This document shows positions 10,801 through 18,618 of a DNA stretch of 64,000 bases, piece after piece. Made by a program: the position numbers and the translations under genes. The DNA comes from Paenibacillus hemerocallicola. GTDB taxonomy: Bacteria; Bacillota; Bacilli; Paenibacillales; NBRC-103111. The notes beneath the pieces were generated by a model. That model searched no databases, was not told the origin of the DNA, and saw nothing but the letters and a program-made list of their open reading frames with translations. The DNA is taken from NCBI RefSeq assembly GCF_006265175.1, contig NZ_VDCQ01000045.1:17137-81136 (forward strand), read 5' to 3'. Position 1 is the stretch's first letter; the number at the start of each line of letters is the position of its first letter.

Positions 10801-10934
10801 ACCTTCGACTAAATCGGTTGTACGGAAACGGCCTGAACATTGTAAGCGCACCGGGAGCAGGAACGAAGGTATCTTTTGTAATTCGCGAAAAAAACAAAAA
10901 ATTAGAGCAAGTGAACTTGATTTTAGACAAATAA
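7803..10934 (+). CDS. Hybrid 7TMR-DISM sensor histidine kinase with two kinase modules
   Basis: Membrane sensor of 1043 residues. In order: an N-terminal membrane anchor; an extracytoplasmic jelly-roll DISM domain (about 35-200) with a carbohydrate-binding-like fold; seven hydrophobic segments (about 210-405); a HisKA/HATPase module with phospho-acceptor His439 in NTSHELRNPLHG and ATPase boxes DTGVGMD and GLGLSICK; a receiver domain (about 705-820) with acceptor Asp756 in ITDIMMP; and a second, LytS/YesM-type kinase module with His847 in IEPHFFLN and its own HATPase ending the protein. The domain order is known in Paenibacillaceae. The partner output regulator is not adjacent. The ATG at 7803 has only a weak ribosome binding site, so the start is less certain than the rest. 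Confidence 0.85.
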   Translation: MKKIHIATAIFAFISLLTIGRLVWLDLFKPSGQPYAANGKLDLQNWEATSNGTITLDGEWEFYPNVLLMSQKQELGRLSETAVKIDVPSSWNERVQPGTLTPYGFGSYRLTIHVASEDEVYSIYVPSVRSSSELYINGKRMASSGRPASTAEKYQAGNLPYIATFTADKQRTIELVIQAANYSDPRSGGLIRSLKFGTDEAIYREKQLSMATQYLIAAALIIQVAYLIIFYVIERRSFWLYFALALLSFTIIMLNSSEDKLLHQWLQISYAWGYKILCLSLTVLMYSLLRMTSNQLPAAWRVPFVRVYSAMNVIGITASIALPPQNSEALQYVIFFCAAPVIILLVVSVLRMAVRGIIGSLMQFLAFLAFANHMVWWFIFIFTGIKIIYYPFDLILAMILLSSIWIRRYYFMYTEQRELTAKLEEVNRKKDEFLANTSHELRNPLHGMISMSQVVLERERDMISDNSIREMETMLKVGRRMSFMLHDLLDIVHLKDSSLRLQLTGVALQPVVSGVMDMIRFMADGKPIVLKNRVAEVFPSVLADENRLIQILFNLLHNAIKFTDQGEIVVEARTEKNRAFITVSDTGVGMDKETLRRVFEPYEQAGARYGYEGGFGLGLSICKQLVELHGGTIEVQSTPAQGSHFVFSLALDRIVEENEAAKQTAYAKEEAIEEADKEQPQSIDFSYMAVTSAQTDPVKRYVKDKPRILTVDDDALNLKVLASLLSGEEYALTAVTSGEAALGVLEEKEWDLVITDIMMPRMSGYELTRQIRARYTVSELPVLVLTARTRPEDIENGFLVGANDYVTKPVEARELRARVQALTQLTSSSRERIRMEAAWLQAQIEPHFFLNTLNSIAALHMVDPEQMLLLIEHFADFLREKFKFQNVGELVSLRDELTLVRSYLFIEQTRFDWLHVEWETDNGLELLQIPPYSIQPLVENAIRHGLMKHGQSVTVRIKLAKREDGAEISVIDNGIGMEEERVAMLLKSGESRGVALRNIDLRLNRLYGNGLNIVSAPGAGTKVSFVIREKNKKLEQVNLILDK

Positions 10935-11025
10935 AAATTAATTCAAATTGTCTAATGACACAGCAGTATTACCAGAGTAAGCAGGTATTGCGGGTGGAGT
11001 GATAGGGAAGTGAGCGCCGCCTAAG

Positions 11026-11340
11026 ATGCGGCACGTCTCGTTTGAGGAACACGTAAAGTGGCATAATCCGAAAACCCGGGGCAGGAAGAACTACTATGCG
11101 ACGCCATACAGCATGAAGTGGATGGCCAAGCTAAACTGGTATGTCCGGGCGGATGACCAAGTGGTACCCAAAGAAACGCCAGTGAAGACACTGGCGCGAT
11201 TCCGGATACGAAGTGAAATTCGGAGGCCAACGACATGGACTCAAAACACTATTGTAAATCGCATGCGTATGAAAGACGGACATCGGAAAGCCGTATGAGG
11301 GAGGAGGCGCTGGGTTTTGCCCAGCCTTTCACTCTTGGGA
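11026..11340 (+). mobile_element. Probable group II intron remnant (maturase C-terminus and 3' RNA end)
   Basis: A short frame (11026-11298) contains KTRGRKNYYATPYSMKWMAK, which resembles the tail of group II intron reverse transcriptase/maturases. It is followed by GGACATCGGAAAGCCGTATGA (about 11279-11299), similar to the start of intron domain V, and by a hairpin GCTGGG-TTTT-CCCAGC (11309-11325) then ACTCT, similar to the 3' end of such introns. The reverse transcriptase catalytic part and most of domain V are missing. The assignment is tentative and based on remembered consensus features, not an alignment. Confidence 0.4.
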
Positions 11341-11380
11341 GAGGGATGGCCATGTGATGTTCCGCTCGGCAAGCCCTACG

Positions 11381-12841
11381 TTAGAAAAGAATTGGAAACC
11401 GCAAAACAAACGCCGCGCCGCCGCCCGGCTCGTTATGGGCCGAAATGCGGCCGCGGCACCGCTCCACGATGGCACGGGAAATGGCGAGGCCGAGCCCCGT
11501 CTCTCCGTTCTTTCCCTTCGCAAACCGTTGGAATAGCTGGGATAATAACGGTTCGGGAATCCCTTCGCCGTCGTCGGAGATTCCGATGTCGATTCCTTTC
11601 GCGTCGGCAGAGGTTTGGATGCGAATCGTTTCCTTGGCATATCGAGCCGCGTTGCCCAGGATGTTGATGAGCGCTTGCAGCAGTTTCTCGCGGTCCGCAT
11701 AGATCAACAGCTCTTGGCCGTTGTCGGGTCCGGTTATCTCAACCTGTAAGCCGTTCTTGACGAGTAACGGATTGATGCGCTCCAATGTCTCCGCGATTAA
11801 TTCCCGTACCGGGACGCGGTCCATATGGAATATGCCTTCTTCGCTTTCCAGTTTGGAGAGAAGAACCATTTCCGTCACGATTTTTTTCAAACGTTCGCAT
11901 TCCTTGACGATGGCATTTAGACCTTTATTGGCGTGATCCCCCGTAAAGATACCGTCCTTGATGCCCTCGGCGTATCCCTGAATGGACATCAGCGGCGTCT
12001 TCAGCTCGTGCGAGGCATTTTGGAAAAACTGCTTCTGCGTGTGCTGGTATTTCTCCAATTCGCCGGCGAGATCGTAAACGGCCTTCGCGACGACGCCGAT
12101 CTCGCCACCCGTTTCAATTAACCGAACTTCGGAGAATCGGCGCATTTCCACTTTGTTCAATTCCTTCCTCAGATCCCCAAGCGGTTTGACGAGTCTTCTC
12201 GTAATGACCATGCTCAGCAGGAAAGCGACGATCCCGCCGACGGACAGGATGAGCAGCAACCGTTTAAACAAGGCGAGCTGCATCTCTTTAATTTTGCTTA
12301 GCGGGGTTGCCATCACTGCCTTGACGGCCTGCACGCTCGATTCGATGCCTTGGGTTGTCGTTAACGTTTCGACGATATACTGATCGTCTGTGCCTTGCCA
12401 GAATCCTTTTGAGCCGGGGATGTCCAGATTCGATAATTCCATCAGCTGTGACGTCGCTTCGCCGGGCAGAGTGCTGTAGACCACGTCCCCCCCGGGAGCG
12501 ATCAATACTGCGTTCGTGTCTGCAGTTGCTCTCGATGCATGAATGAATGACGGCGTACCCGTTGGCTGCACCTGTCTCTGCGAGTCCGTTGCTAGCCACT
12601 GCGTATCCGATGCTTGCACCGGACTTTGTGCTGGCGATCCTGGCACTTGTTTCTGCGCATCGTCCAATAACGGCATGACTGGAGATAAATTCATCAGCAA
12701 GCTGGCTTGAGCCCGCAGCTCTTTCCGCTGGTTGTCCACCAAATTATCGAGCAGCAGCGGATAAATCAGAACCGCAGTAATCGCCAAAATACATAGCAGC
12801 AGCAATGCAAAAGAAAGATGAAGCCGATACATCATTTTCAT
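11381..12841 (-). CDS. HAMP-containing sensor histidine kinase
   Basis: Classic two-component sensor of 486 residues. It has a first membrane segment at about 8-31, an extracytoplasmic region of about 160 residues, a second membrane segment at about 193-214, a HAMP linker, a HisKA domain with acceptor His278 in NASHELKTPL, and a C-terminal ATPase domain with ISDDGEGIP and TGLGLAIS boxes. It starts one base after the stop of the response regulator gene at 12843, so the two are translated from one message. The pair is divergent from the ABC importer operon at 13735, which it probably controls. Signal unknown. Confidence 0.9.
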   Translation of the reverse strand: MKMMYRLHLSFALLLLCILAITAVLIYPLLLDNLVDNQRKELRAQASLLMNLSPVMPLLDDAQKQVPGSPAQSPVQASDTQWLATDSQRQVQPTGTPSFIHASRATADTNAVLIAPGGDVVYSTLPGEATSQLMELSNLDIPGSKGFWQGTDDQYIVETLTTTQGIESSVQAVKAVMATPLSKIKEMQLALFKRLLLILSVGGIVAFLLSMVITRRLVKPLGDLRKELNKVEMRRFSEVRLIETGGEIGVVAKAVYDLAGELEKYQHTQKQFFQNASHELKTPLMSIQGYAEGIKDGIFTGDHANKGLNAIVKECERLKKIVTEMVLLSKLESEEGIFHMDRVPVRELIAETLERINPLLVKNGLQVEITGPDNGQELLIYADREKLLQALINILGNAARYAKETIRIQTSADAKGIDIGISDDGEGIPEPLLSQLFQRFAKGKNGETGLGLAISRAIVERCRGRISAHNEPGGGAAFVLRFPILF

Positions 12842-12842
12842 C

Positions 12843-13556
12843 TTATTGCCCCGTCCTTTCTATTCGCAGCCGATAGCCGTGTCCCCATACGGTATCGACC
12901 GGAAGCTCTTTAATTTTTCGGCGCAGCCGCTTCACCAGATCGTCGATGGCCCGGTCGCTCCCGTAATAATTATCTCCCCATACCAACGTAAGCAGTTCAT
13001 CCCGGGTAAACGCCCGATTGGGCTGCTCGGTCAACGTCTGCAACAATTTAAATTCCTTCAGCGTAATCTCGACCTCTTCCGCACGCCAGAAAACGCGCCG
13101 TTCCTCCAGGACGAGCCGCAATTCGCCAATCTCGATCGTCGCATACTCGGGATGCGAAGGGGCGGGAATTTCCAGGGCTTGGCGAATCGAGCTGACCCGG
13201 TGGAACAAGCGGTTCACGCGCGCGACCAATTCCCTAGGACTGAACGGCTTGGTCAAGTAATCGTCGCCGCCGAGCTCGATCCCGAGAATGCGATCGACTT
13301 CTTCATCGCGTGCCGAGATCATGACGATCGGAACTTCCGCCTCTTTGCGGATGTGCCGGCATAACTCGAAGCCGCTCATGCCCGGAAGCATGATGTCAAG
13401 AATCCACATGTCCGGCGGATCGTTCTTCCACAGCTCCAACGCGGCTTCCGCCGTCGATAATGTAATCGTATGGTATCCCTCTTTATGCAAATAAGCCTCC
13501 ACGATTTCCCGGATCTGGGCATCGTCGTCGACTACGGCGATTTGATAAGACTTCAT
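12843..13556 (-). CDS. OmpR/PhoB-family response regulator
   Basis: A 237-residue regulator with an N-terminal receiver (acidic pocket Asp10-Asp12, phospho-acceptor Asp54 in ILDIMLPG, conserved Lys in YLTKPFSPRE) and a C-terminal winged-helix DNA-binding domain of the Trans_reg_C type (ITLKEFKLLQTL and VDTVWGHGYRL). ATG at 13556 is chosen over the upstream open codons because GGGAGG lies eight bases before it and the protein then begins MKSYQIAVVDDD. It is the first gene of the pair with the kinase at 11381, and the 178-base gap to the permease gene on the other strand is the likely target promoter region. Confidence 0.9.
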   Translation of the reverse strand: MKSYQIAVVDDDAQIREIVEAYLHKEGYHTITLSTAEAALELWKNDPPDMWILDIMLPGMSGFELCRHIRKEAEVPIVMISARDEEVDRILGIELGGDDYLTKPFSPRELVARVNRLFHRVSSIRQALEIPAPSHPEYATIEIGELRLVLEERRVFWRAEEVEITLKEFKLLQTLTEQPNRAFTRDELLTLVWGDNYYGSDRAIDDLVKRLRRKIKELPVDTVWGHGYRLRIERTGQ

Positions 13557-13734
13557 GCAGGCAACCTCCCAAACGTTTATCGAAAACATCTTATCATAAA
13601 AGTTTCGGCTGAGGCCGGATTCCACACTTTTTCCACATTGCTTTCATATTTACTCCCCGGATTTATTTGTACACTAATCGACGTAAAGCCGTTCCGCAAA
13701 AATCGTTCACCGGCTCCCGAATGGAGGGTTCTTC

Positions 13735-14601
13735 TTGAAATGGCACCGTCTGTCCCGCAGAGAGCTTCTGGCTGCCCTCGGTTTTCTGGCTCCGAGCCTG
13801 GCCGGATTTTCCGTCTTCTATCTCGTTCCGTTCGGCCAGAGCGTCCTGAACTCGTTCCAGGATCGGCTCGGAGGAGGCTTCACATTGTCCAACTACAAGG
13901 AACTGCTCCTCAGTTCCTCGTTTCAGAAAGCGGCGTCCAACACGTTCTGGTTCACCGCGATCAGCGTGCCGATCCTCGTCGTCGTATCGCTCTTGCTGGC
14001 GTTGCTCTTGAACCAGCGGGTCTTTTTCCGAAACTGGCTTCGCACGGCTTATGTACTGCCGCTTGTTGTACCGGTCGCTTCGATCGTGCTGGTCTGGCAA
14101 ATCTTGTTCGATTGGAACGGCGCACTAAACGCCGTTATGGAACATTTCGGCTTTAGCCGCCAGGACTGGATGAAATCCGAGTGGGCCGGCTTTGTGATCG
14201 TGCTGGTCTATGTATGGAAGAACATCGGGTACAACGTCATTCTGTTCCTGGCCGGCTTGCAGAACATTCCGGATCATTATTATGAAATCGCCGGTCTGGA
14301 AGGGGCGGGTCCCGTTCGAAAACTGTTCGGCATTACGCTTACATATTTGACGCCGACGACGTTTCTGGTCGTGCTCATGTCCGTGCTGAATTCGTTCAAA
14401 GTGTTCCGCGAGACGTATCTCGTCGCCGGCGCTTACCCGCACGACCGCATCTATATGATGCAGCATTATATGAACAATATGTTCCTGTCCCTCGATATCC
14501 AGAAAGTGTCGTCCGCGGCGGTGTTGATGGGGCTTTGCATTATGGCGCTCGTGTTCGTGCTGTTCCGTACGGAGAGGGTTTTCCGATCTTATATGGAGTA
14601 A
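13735..14601 (+). CDS. Sugar ABC transporter permease (MalF/UgpA-type)
   Basis: Integral membrane protein of 288 residues with six predicted hydrophobic segments and the cytoplasmic EAA loop EIAGLEGAGPVRKLFGITL (about residues 184-202), the ATPase contact of CUT1-type importers. It starts with TTG at 13735, which is preceded by GGAGG at correct spacing, and no ATG alternative keeps the first membrane segment. It is the first gene of an operon with a second permease, an adaptor-like protein and a binding protein. No ATPase gene is present; use of a shared MsmX-type ATPase is the usual solution in Firmicutes. Confidence 0.9.
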   Translation: MKWHRLSRRELLAALGFLAPSLAGFSVFYLVPFGQSVLNSFQDRLGGGFTLSNYKELLLSSSFQKAASNTFWFTAISVPILVVVSLLLALLLNQRVFFRNWLRTAYVLPLVVPVASIVLVWQILFDWNGALNAVMEHFGFSRQDWMKSEWAGFVIVLVYVWKNIGYNVILFLAGLQNIPDHYYEIAGLEGAGPVRKLFGITLTYLTPTTFLVVLMSVLNSFKVFRETYLVAGAYPHDRIYMMQHYMNNMFLSLDIQKVSSAAVLMGLCIMALVFVLFRTERVFRSYME

Positions 14602-14623
14602 GCGCAAGAAAGAGGTGGATGAC

Positions 14624-15481
14624 GTGTTAAAGAAATGGGTTACACCGCTGTTGCGCTCGTTGCTGCTGGTCGCCATCGCCGTCCTGCTGCTGATGCCCGT
14701 CGTCTTGACCGTCGTCAGTTCCTTCATGACGGAGCGGGAAATTATGGCGAATTACAGCATGCTAGGCAAAACCGACACGAGCGTGTTCGTCAATCTCAAA
14801 TGGATTCCGGACTGGGTGTCGTTTCAGCAATACGACAAAGTATTGATCGCGACGCCGAAGTTTCTATACCTGTTCTGGAATTCCGTATCGATGGTGATTC
14901 CCATCATCATCGGACAGGCGTTGGTGGCAACGCTCGCTGCATTCGCGTTCGGAAAGCTGCATTTTCCGGGCAGGGAAGGATTGTTCCTCCTCTACTTGAT
15001 GACGATGCTGATGCCGTTCCAGGTGACGCTCGTACCCAACTACTTGATGGCCGATCGGTTGGGTCTTCTGAATCATCCCGGCTCCATCATATTGCCCGGC
15101 GTGTTCGGCGCCTTCGGCGTGTTTCTGCTTAGGCAATTCATGCTCCATATCCATTCGGCTTATATCGAAGCGGCCAAAATGGACGGAGCGGGGTACTTGC
15201 GCATCTTTTTTACGGTTGCGTTGCCGATGGTGAAGCCGGGCATCGCCGCACTCGTCGTGCTCCTGTTCGTCGACTACTGGAACATGGTCGAACAGCCGCT
15301 CATTTTTTTGCAGGATGCCGCGATGCAGCCGCTCTCGGTCTTTCTGTCCCGCATCCAGAAAGAGGAGTTCGGCGTCTCGTTTGCCGTCTCGGTTGTGTAT
15401 ATGATGCCTATGATGCTCCTGTTCTTAAGCGCCGAACGGTATTTTATCGAAGGAATTCAGCTTTCCGGCGTGAAAGGCTGA
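14624..15481 (+). CDS. Sugar ABC transporter permease (MalG/UgpE-type)
   Basis: Second membrane subunit of the importer, 285 residues, six hydrophobic segments and the EAA loop EAAKMDGAGYLRIFFTVALP (about residues 184-203). The GTG at 14624 is preferred to the GTG at 14615, because the AAAGAGGTGG ribosome binding site overlaps the latter and stands about seven bases before the former. Gap to the previous permease gene is 22 bases. As for its partner the substrate is not evident, but CUT1 importers carry oligosaccharides or glycerol derivatives. Confidence 0.9.
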   Translation: MLKKWVTPLLRSLLLVAIAVLLLMPVVLTVVSSFMTEREIMANYSMLGKTDTSVFVNLKWIPDWVSFQQYDKVLIATPKFLYLFWNSVSMVIPIIIGQALVATLAAFAFGKLHFPGREGLFLLYLMTMLMPFQVTLVPNYLMADRLGLLNHPGSIILPGVFGAFGVFLLRQFMLHIHSAYIEAAKMDGAGYLRIFFTVALPMVKPGIAALVVLLFVDYWNMVEQPLIFLQDAAMQPLSVFLSRIQKEEFGVSFAVSVVYMMPMMLLFLSAERYFIEGIQLSGVKG

Positions 15482-15500
15482 GCGAAAGGAGATTGGCAGC

Positions 15501-16643
15501 ATGGTACTTCAGAAACAAAGGATTGCCGGCATTGCATTGGTCGTGTTCCTCCTCGTATTGGCAGGGTTCACCTTGTTCAGCCAAACGCTTCAAACCGTAT
15601 TGCTGCCCAAAGTGACGACAGAGAAGCCCGCAAAAAAAACGTTGACCTATCGAATCGAAGGCAGCGGGCTGATCAAGCCGCGTCAACAAATCGAGTTAAA
15701 CAGCGATAGCGGCTGGAAAGTGGCGAAAGTGCATGTCCGCAATGACGAACAAGTAAAGCAAGGGCAGGTTCTCGTTACGTTCGACGAAACGGAGGCGCAG
15801 CGGCAGCTTCTCGATGCGGAAGACGAACTGAAGAAAAAGAATTTGAATCGGGAGCAGCTGCAAGAACAGTTCGTGGACGCCCAGCGAGCAGGAGACGTGG
15901 AGGTGATCCGCAAAGCGGAGCGCAGCTTGGAATTGGATCGATTGGATCGGGACATAGCGATGCGGAGAATCGAAACCATGCGCAATGATCTGGCGCGAAA
16001 ACGCATGTTGACAGCGCCAGCGGACGGCAAAGTGTTGAATCTCCAAGCCAAGGAAGGCATGAACGTTGCCCAGGGGCAGCCGGTATTGACGCTGGTGGAA
16101 GTCGGCGAGGGGTTCCAATTCACCTTTACGGTCGGTAAAGCTATGGCCGATTTGATGCGAAAGGACGAGAAAGTGCCTGTAGCCGTGAGCGGCGATGAGC
16201 CGCGGCAGATGGAAGGAACAGTCGTCGAAATCAAGGACGCTTCTGCGGGAAGCGGCGGAGGAGGGTCTGCAAACAAACCGGACGCGGATGGCAATACGGA
16301 CGGAGGTGCCAAGGGTCAAAAAACGATCGTCGTCCACGTGTCGGGCGACGGTCTTCAGGGAGGTGAGTCAGCCAGCGTTAACTTGGAGAAACCGCTCAAA
16401 GAGCAGGGGATCGTCCTCAACAAAAAGTGGATCAAAAAAGACGGCAACGGAAGCTACGTGTTCGTCGTTCGCGAGAATCGAAGCTCGCTCGGCAACACGT
16501 ACACTGTCCAGAAGGCTTATGTGAAGACGGGAAAAGGGAATGACGAGGAGATCGTCGTGCTCGGAGGCGTTTACCTGGGAGAAGAAATCGTGACGGAGTC
16601 GAGCGCACCGCTGCAGGAAGGCAATCGGGTCCGATTAAATTGA
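15501..16643 (+). CDS. HlyD/RND-type periplasmic-adaptor-like membrane-anchored protein
   Basis: 380 residues with an N-terminal membrane anchor (about 9-31), a biotinyl-lipoyl-like half (VAKVHVRNDEQVKQGQVLVTFD, shown here in part: VRNDEQVKQGQVLVTFD), a charged coiled-coil hairpin (about 95-165), the second lipoyl half (LTAPADGKVLNLQAKEGMNV, about 172-191), a beta-barrel-like region and a Gly/Ser-rich linker near residue 250. This is the architecture of efflux adaptor subunits. Its place between two importer permeases and their binding protein is unusual, since such proteins normally accompany MacB-type exporters. The AAAGGAG site before ATG is strong and the gene is tightly packed in the operon, so it is made together with the importer. 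Confidence 0.8.
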   Translation: MVLQKQRIAGIALVVFLLVLAGFTLFSQTLQTVLLPKVTTEKPAKKTLTYRIEGSGLIKPRQQIELNSDSGWKVAKVHVRNDEQVKQGQVLVTFDETEAQRQLLDAEDELKKKNLNREQLQEQFVDAQRAGDVEVIRKAERSLELDRLDRDIAMRRIETMRNDLARKRMLTAPADGKVLNLQAKEGMNVAQGQPVLTLVEVGEGFQFTFTVGKAMADLMRKDEKVPVAVSGDEPRQMEGTVVEIKDASAGSGGGGSANKPDADGNTDGGAKGQKTIVVHVSGDGLQGGESASVNLEKPLKEQGIVLNKKWIKKDGNGSYVFVVRENRSSLGNTYTVQKAYVKTGKGNDEEIVVLGGVYLGEEIVTESSAPLQEGNRVRLN

Positions 16644-16656
16644 GAGGATGATTCAT

Positions 16657-18036
16657 TTGAAAAAAGTAGGGGTATTCGCGACACTGTCCGCCGTTCTGCT
16701 GGTATCCGCCTGTTCCGGCAACAGCGGAGGCGATTCGAAAGGCGAGGCGAAGAGCGGCAAGAAAACCGTCGTTGTATCGGTTATGACGAAAGATCGTTTC
16801 TTGGAGTCCGCTGTGCAGAAATTCGAGGAAAGTCATCCGGACGTTCATATCGAAGTGAAAGAATACAAGGCGGCGAAGCCAGCCGCAGAAGGCGGCATGA
16901 GCATGGAGGCCCTCTCGCTGGCGGATGTGGAAAAGTATGTTCAATCGGTGACGACGCAGGTCATTTCCGGCAAAGGGGCCGATATTATTCTCATGAACGA
17001 AATGCCCCAGGATAAATTCGTCGCCAAAAAACTGCTGGTGAACATGTACGACCTTATGGCCAAAGACAACTCGTTCGACCGAAACGCGTTATACGCCAAT
17101 ATTTTGAAAGCGTCCCAAGACGGGGACGGTCTGTACGTCATGCCGCTTTCTTATTCGCTCGATCTTGTTCGGGGAGATACCGAGCTTCTGAAAAAGGCGA
17201 ATGTTCCCGTAGACAAAAATAAATCATGGAGCTGGATGGAGTTTAAGGAAATCGCCAAGAAATTGAAGCAGCAAGGGTATGACGGATTCGGCAACCTGTC
17301 TCCCACGGAGCTGCTCTGGGATTATATAGAGGATAATTACAGCCAGCTCGTCGGGCAGGGCAAGCCGGGCTTCGACTCGGACTTGTTCCGCAACATGATG
17401 AAGGAAATCAAGCTGATGTATGACGAGGGCATGCTCAATGAAGGGCTTTCGGGGTTTTCGTCCACGTCCGGTACGGGCAAGTCGGCATTTCTGTTGGCGG
17501 GCATTTACAGCCCCGAAGAGGCGCTTAAGATGCCCTCGAACATGGATTATTTCCCGAAGCCGAGCGCAAGCGGGAAAAAGAGCGGCGTACCGTTCAAGTT
17601 CAATTACAGTTTGGGGATAAACAGCAAATCCGACGTGCAACAGGAAGCATGGGCATTTATCAAGTTTTTGCTCTCCTCCGACATGCAAGCTTCGCCGAAT
17701 CTTATGGGATTTCCGATGAATAAAGGCGCTGTCGATCAGAAATTCAATGAAGTTTTGCAGAAATTCAAGAACGGAACGCTGAATGAGCAAACGCCGAGAA
17801 ACGGAGGAGTGAGTGCGGCTACACCGCCAAACATGCTGCCGGACGGCGAAACGGCCAAAAAACGGATCGAGGACATCAAGAAGATGATCACGGAGGCGGA
17901 TGTCCGGAGATCCAGCGATATGAAAGTGTTGATGATCGCGATGGAGGAGTTCAAAAGCTTCATGAGCGGGCAGAAGTCCGCGGAAGAAGTAAGCAATCTG
18001 ATCCAGAATCGGGTGAAGATATACTTGAATGAGTAA
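16657..18036 (+). CDS. Extracellular solute-binding lipoprotein of the ABC importer
   Basis: A 459-residue binding protein with lipobox VSAC (Cys19). The start is taken as TTG at 16657, because the GAGAGG site directly after the previous stop codon is about nine bases upstream and the protein then begins MKKVGVFATL; the ATG at 16648 overlaps the site. It begins like MalE-type proteins (VVVSVMTKDRFLESAVQKFE) and lacks the YNKDIFDKFGVPYPKDGMTW block that marks the orphan binding proteins elsewhere in the window. It is the last gene of the permease operon and so the natural substrate receptor of that transporter. Confidence 0.85.
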   Translation: MKKVGVFATLSAVLLVSACSGNSGGDSKGEAKSGKKTVVVSVMTKDRFLESAVQKFEESHPDVHIEVKEYKAAKPAAEGGMSMEALSLADVEKYVQSVTTQVISGKGADIILMNEMPQDKFVAKKLLVNMYDLMAKDNSFDRNALYANILKASQDGDGLYVMPLSYSLDLVRGDTELLKKANVPVDKNKSWSWMEFKEIAKKLKQQGYDGFGNLSPTELLWDYIEDNYSQLVGQGKPGFDSDLFRNMMKEIKLMYDEGMLNEGLSGFSSTSGTGKSAFLLAGIYSPEEALKMPSNMDYFPKPSASGKKSGVPFKFNYSLGINSKSDVQQEAWAFIKFLLSSDMQASPNLMGFPMNKGAVDQKFNEVLQKFKNGTLNEQTPRNGGVSAATPPNMLPDGETAKKRIEDIKKMITEADVRRSSDMKVLMIAMEEFKSFMSGQKSAEEVSNLIQNRVKIYLNE

Positions 18037-18290
18037 CGAACGCGAGCAGCAGAAGAGTAGCCGGATACATCGGGCTTCCTTCGACTTTATATGGAAGATG
18101 GCGATGCCGTGTTCGAGCAAGATTTACAAGCTGGGGCGACTGCAGTCACTCAAATGACGAATCTTGCCTTCGTCGAACGATTGGGCGCGTACGCGACCCT
18201 CACGGTAATCTATGGTGGATACAGAGGCTCGCGGATCGGCGAGCCGTCGCTTACTCGAACCGGATCAGGCTCATATTAACCTGCTAAGAA
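18037..18290. other. Intergenic stretch without recognisable gene
   Basis: Between the importer operon and the next promoter. A 62-codon open frame at 18091-18279 has no ribosome binding site and no recognisable motif. No clear terminator for the importer operon was found here. Confidence 0.5.
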
Positions 18291-18292
18291 GT

Positions 18293-18378
18293 GGTATAAT
18301 GAAAATTCTCTTTCAAATTAATAGGGGCAAATGTTCAAAAACCATGGCTTTCGTCTTGCAAGACGAGAGTCTTTTTGC
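18293..18378 (+). promoter_or_regulatory. Extended -10 promoter followed by a terminator-like leader hairpin
   Basis: TGGTATAAT (extended -10, TATAAT at 18295-18300) is followed about 50 bases later by the inverted arms CTTTCGTCTT (18348-18357) and AAGACGAGAG (18360-18369) and a TCTTTTTG tract (18370-18377). Since no gene lies between the promoter and the hairpin, the hairpin could act as an attenuator for the small gene at 18433. The tight loop means several base pairs at the tip would open. No -35 box of good quality is visible. Confidence 0.45.
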
Positions 18379-18432
18379 TGCCTATATTCGCATCCTCCTG
18401 TCTCGAGCAAGTCGGATTTGGAGGAGATCAGT

Positions 18433-18618
18433 ATGAAAAATATGACATTTTATTTTAATTTAATGACTATTGTAGGGAAACATGTTTACACTGTTGGTAT
18501 GATTTTGGTATTGTTTTTGGCAATGGACTTCCTTGTCAACGCTTTCATGGGAAGAAAGGAAAACGGATCGAACGGGAAAGTTCCATGGAAATCAGCCAGT
18601 TGGAGGAAACGAACATGA
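18433..18618 (+). CDS. Small single-pass membrane protein, translationally coupled to the next SBP
   Basis: A 61-residue protein beginning MKNMTFYFNLMTIVGKHVY, with one strong hydrophobic segment (YTVGMILVLFLAMDFLVNAF, about residues 19-38) and a basic C-terminal tail. GGAGGAG lies six bases before the ATG. Its stop codon TGA (18616-18618) overlaps the ATG of the solute-binding protein gene (18615-18617) as ATGA, which implies coupled translation. No family is recognised. The coupling suggests a role with the lipoprotein, for example in anchoring it or linking it to a permease, but this is inference only. Confidence 0.65.
   Translation: MKNMTFYFNLMTIVGKHVYTVGMILVLFLAMDFLVNAFMGRKENGSNGKVPWKSASWRKRT

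Noticed and set aside
13735..18036. The importer operon as a drug-export system because of the HlyD-like gene
   Set aside because: Both membrane proteins have importer-type EAA loops and a lipoprotein receptor is encoded in the same operon; no exporter-type ATPase or MacB-like permease is present.
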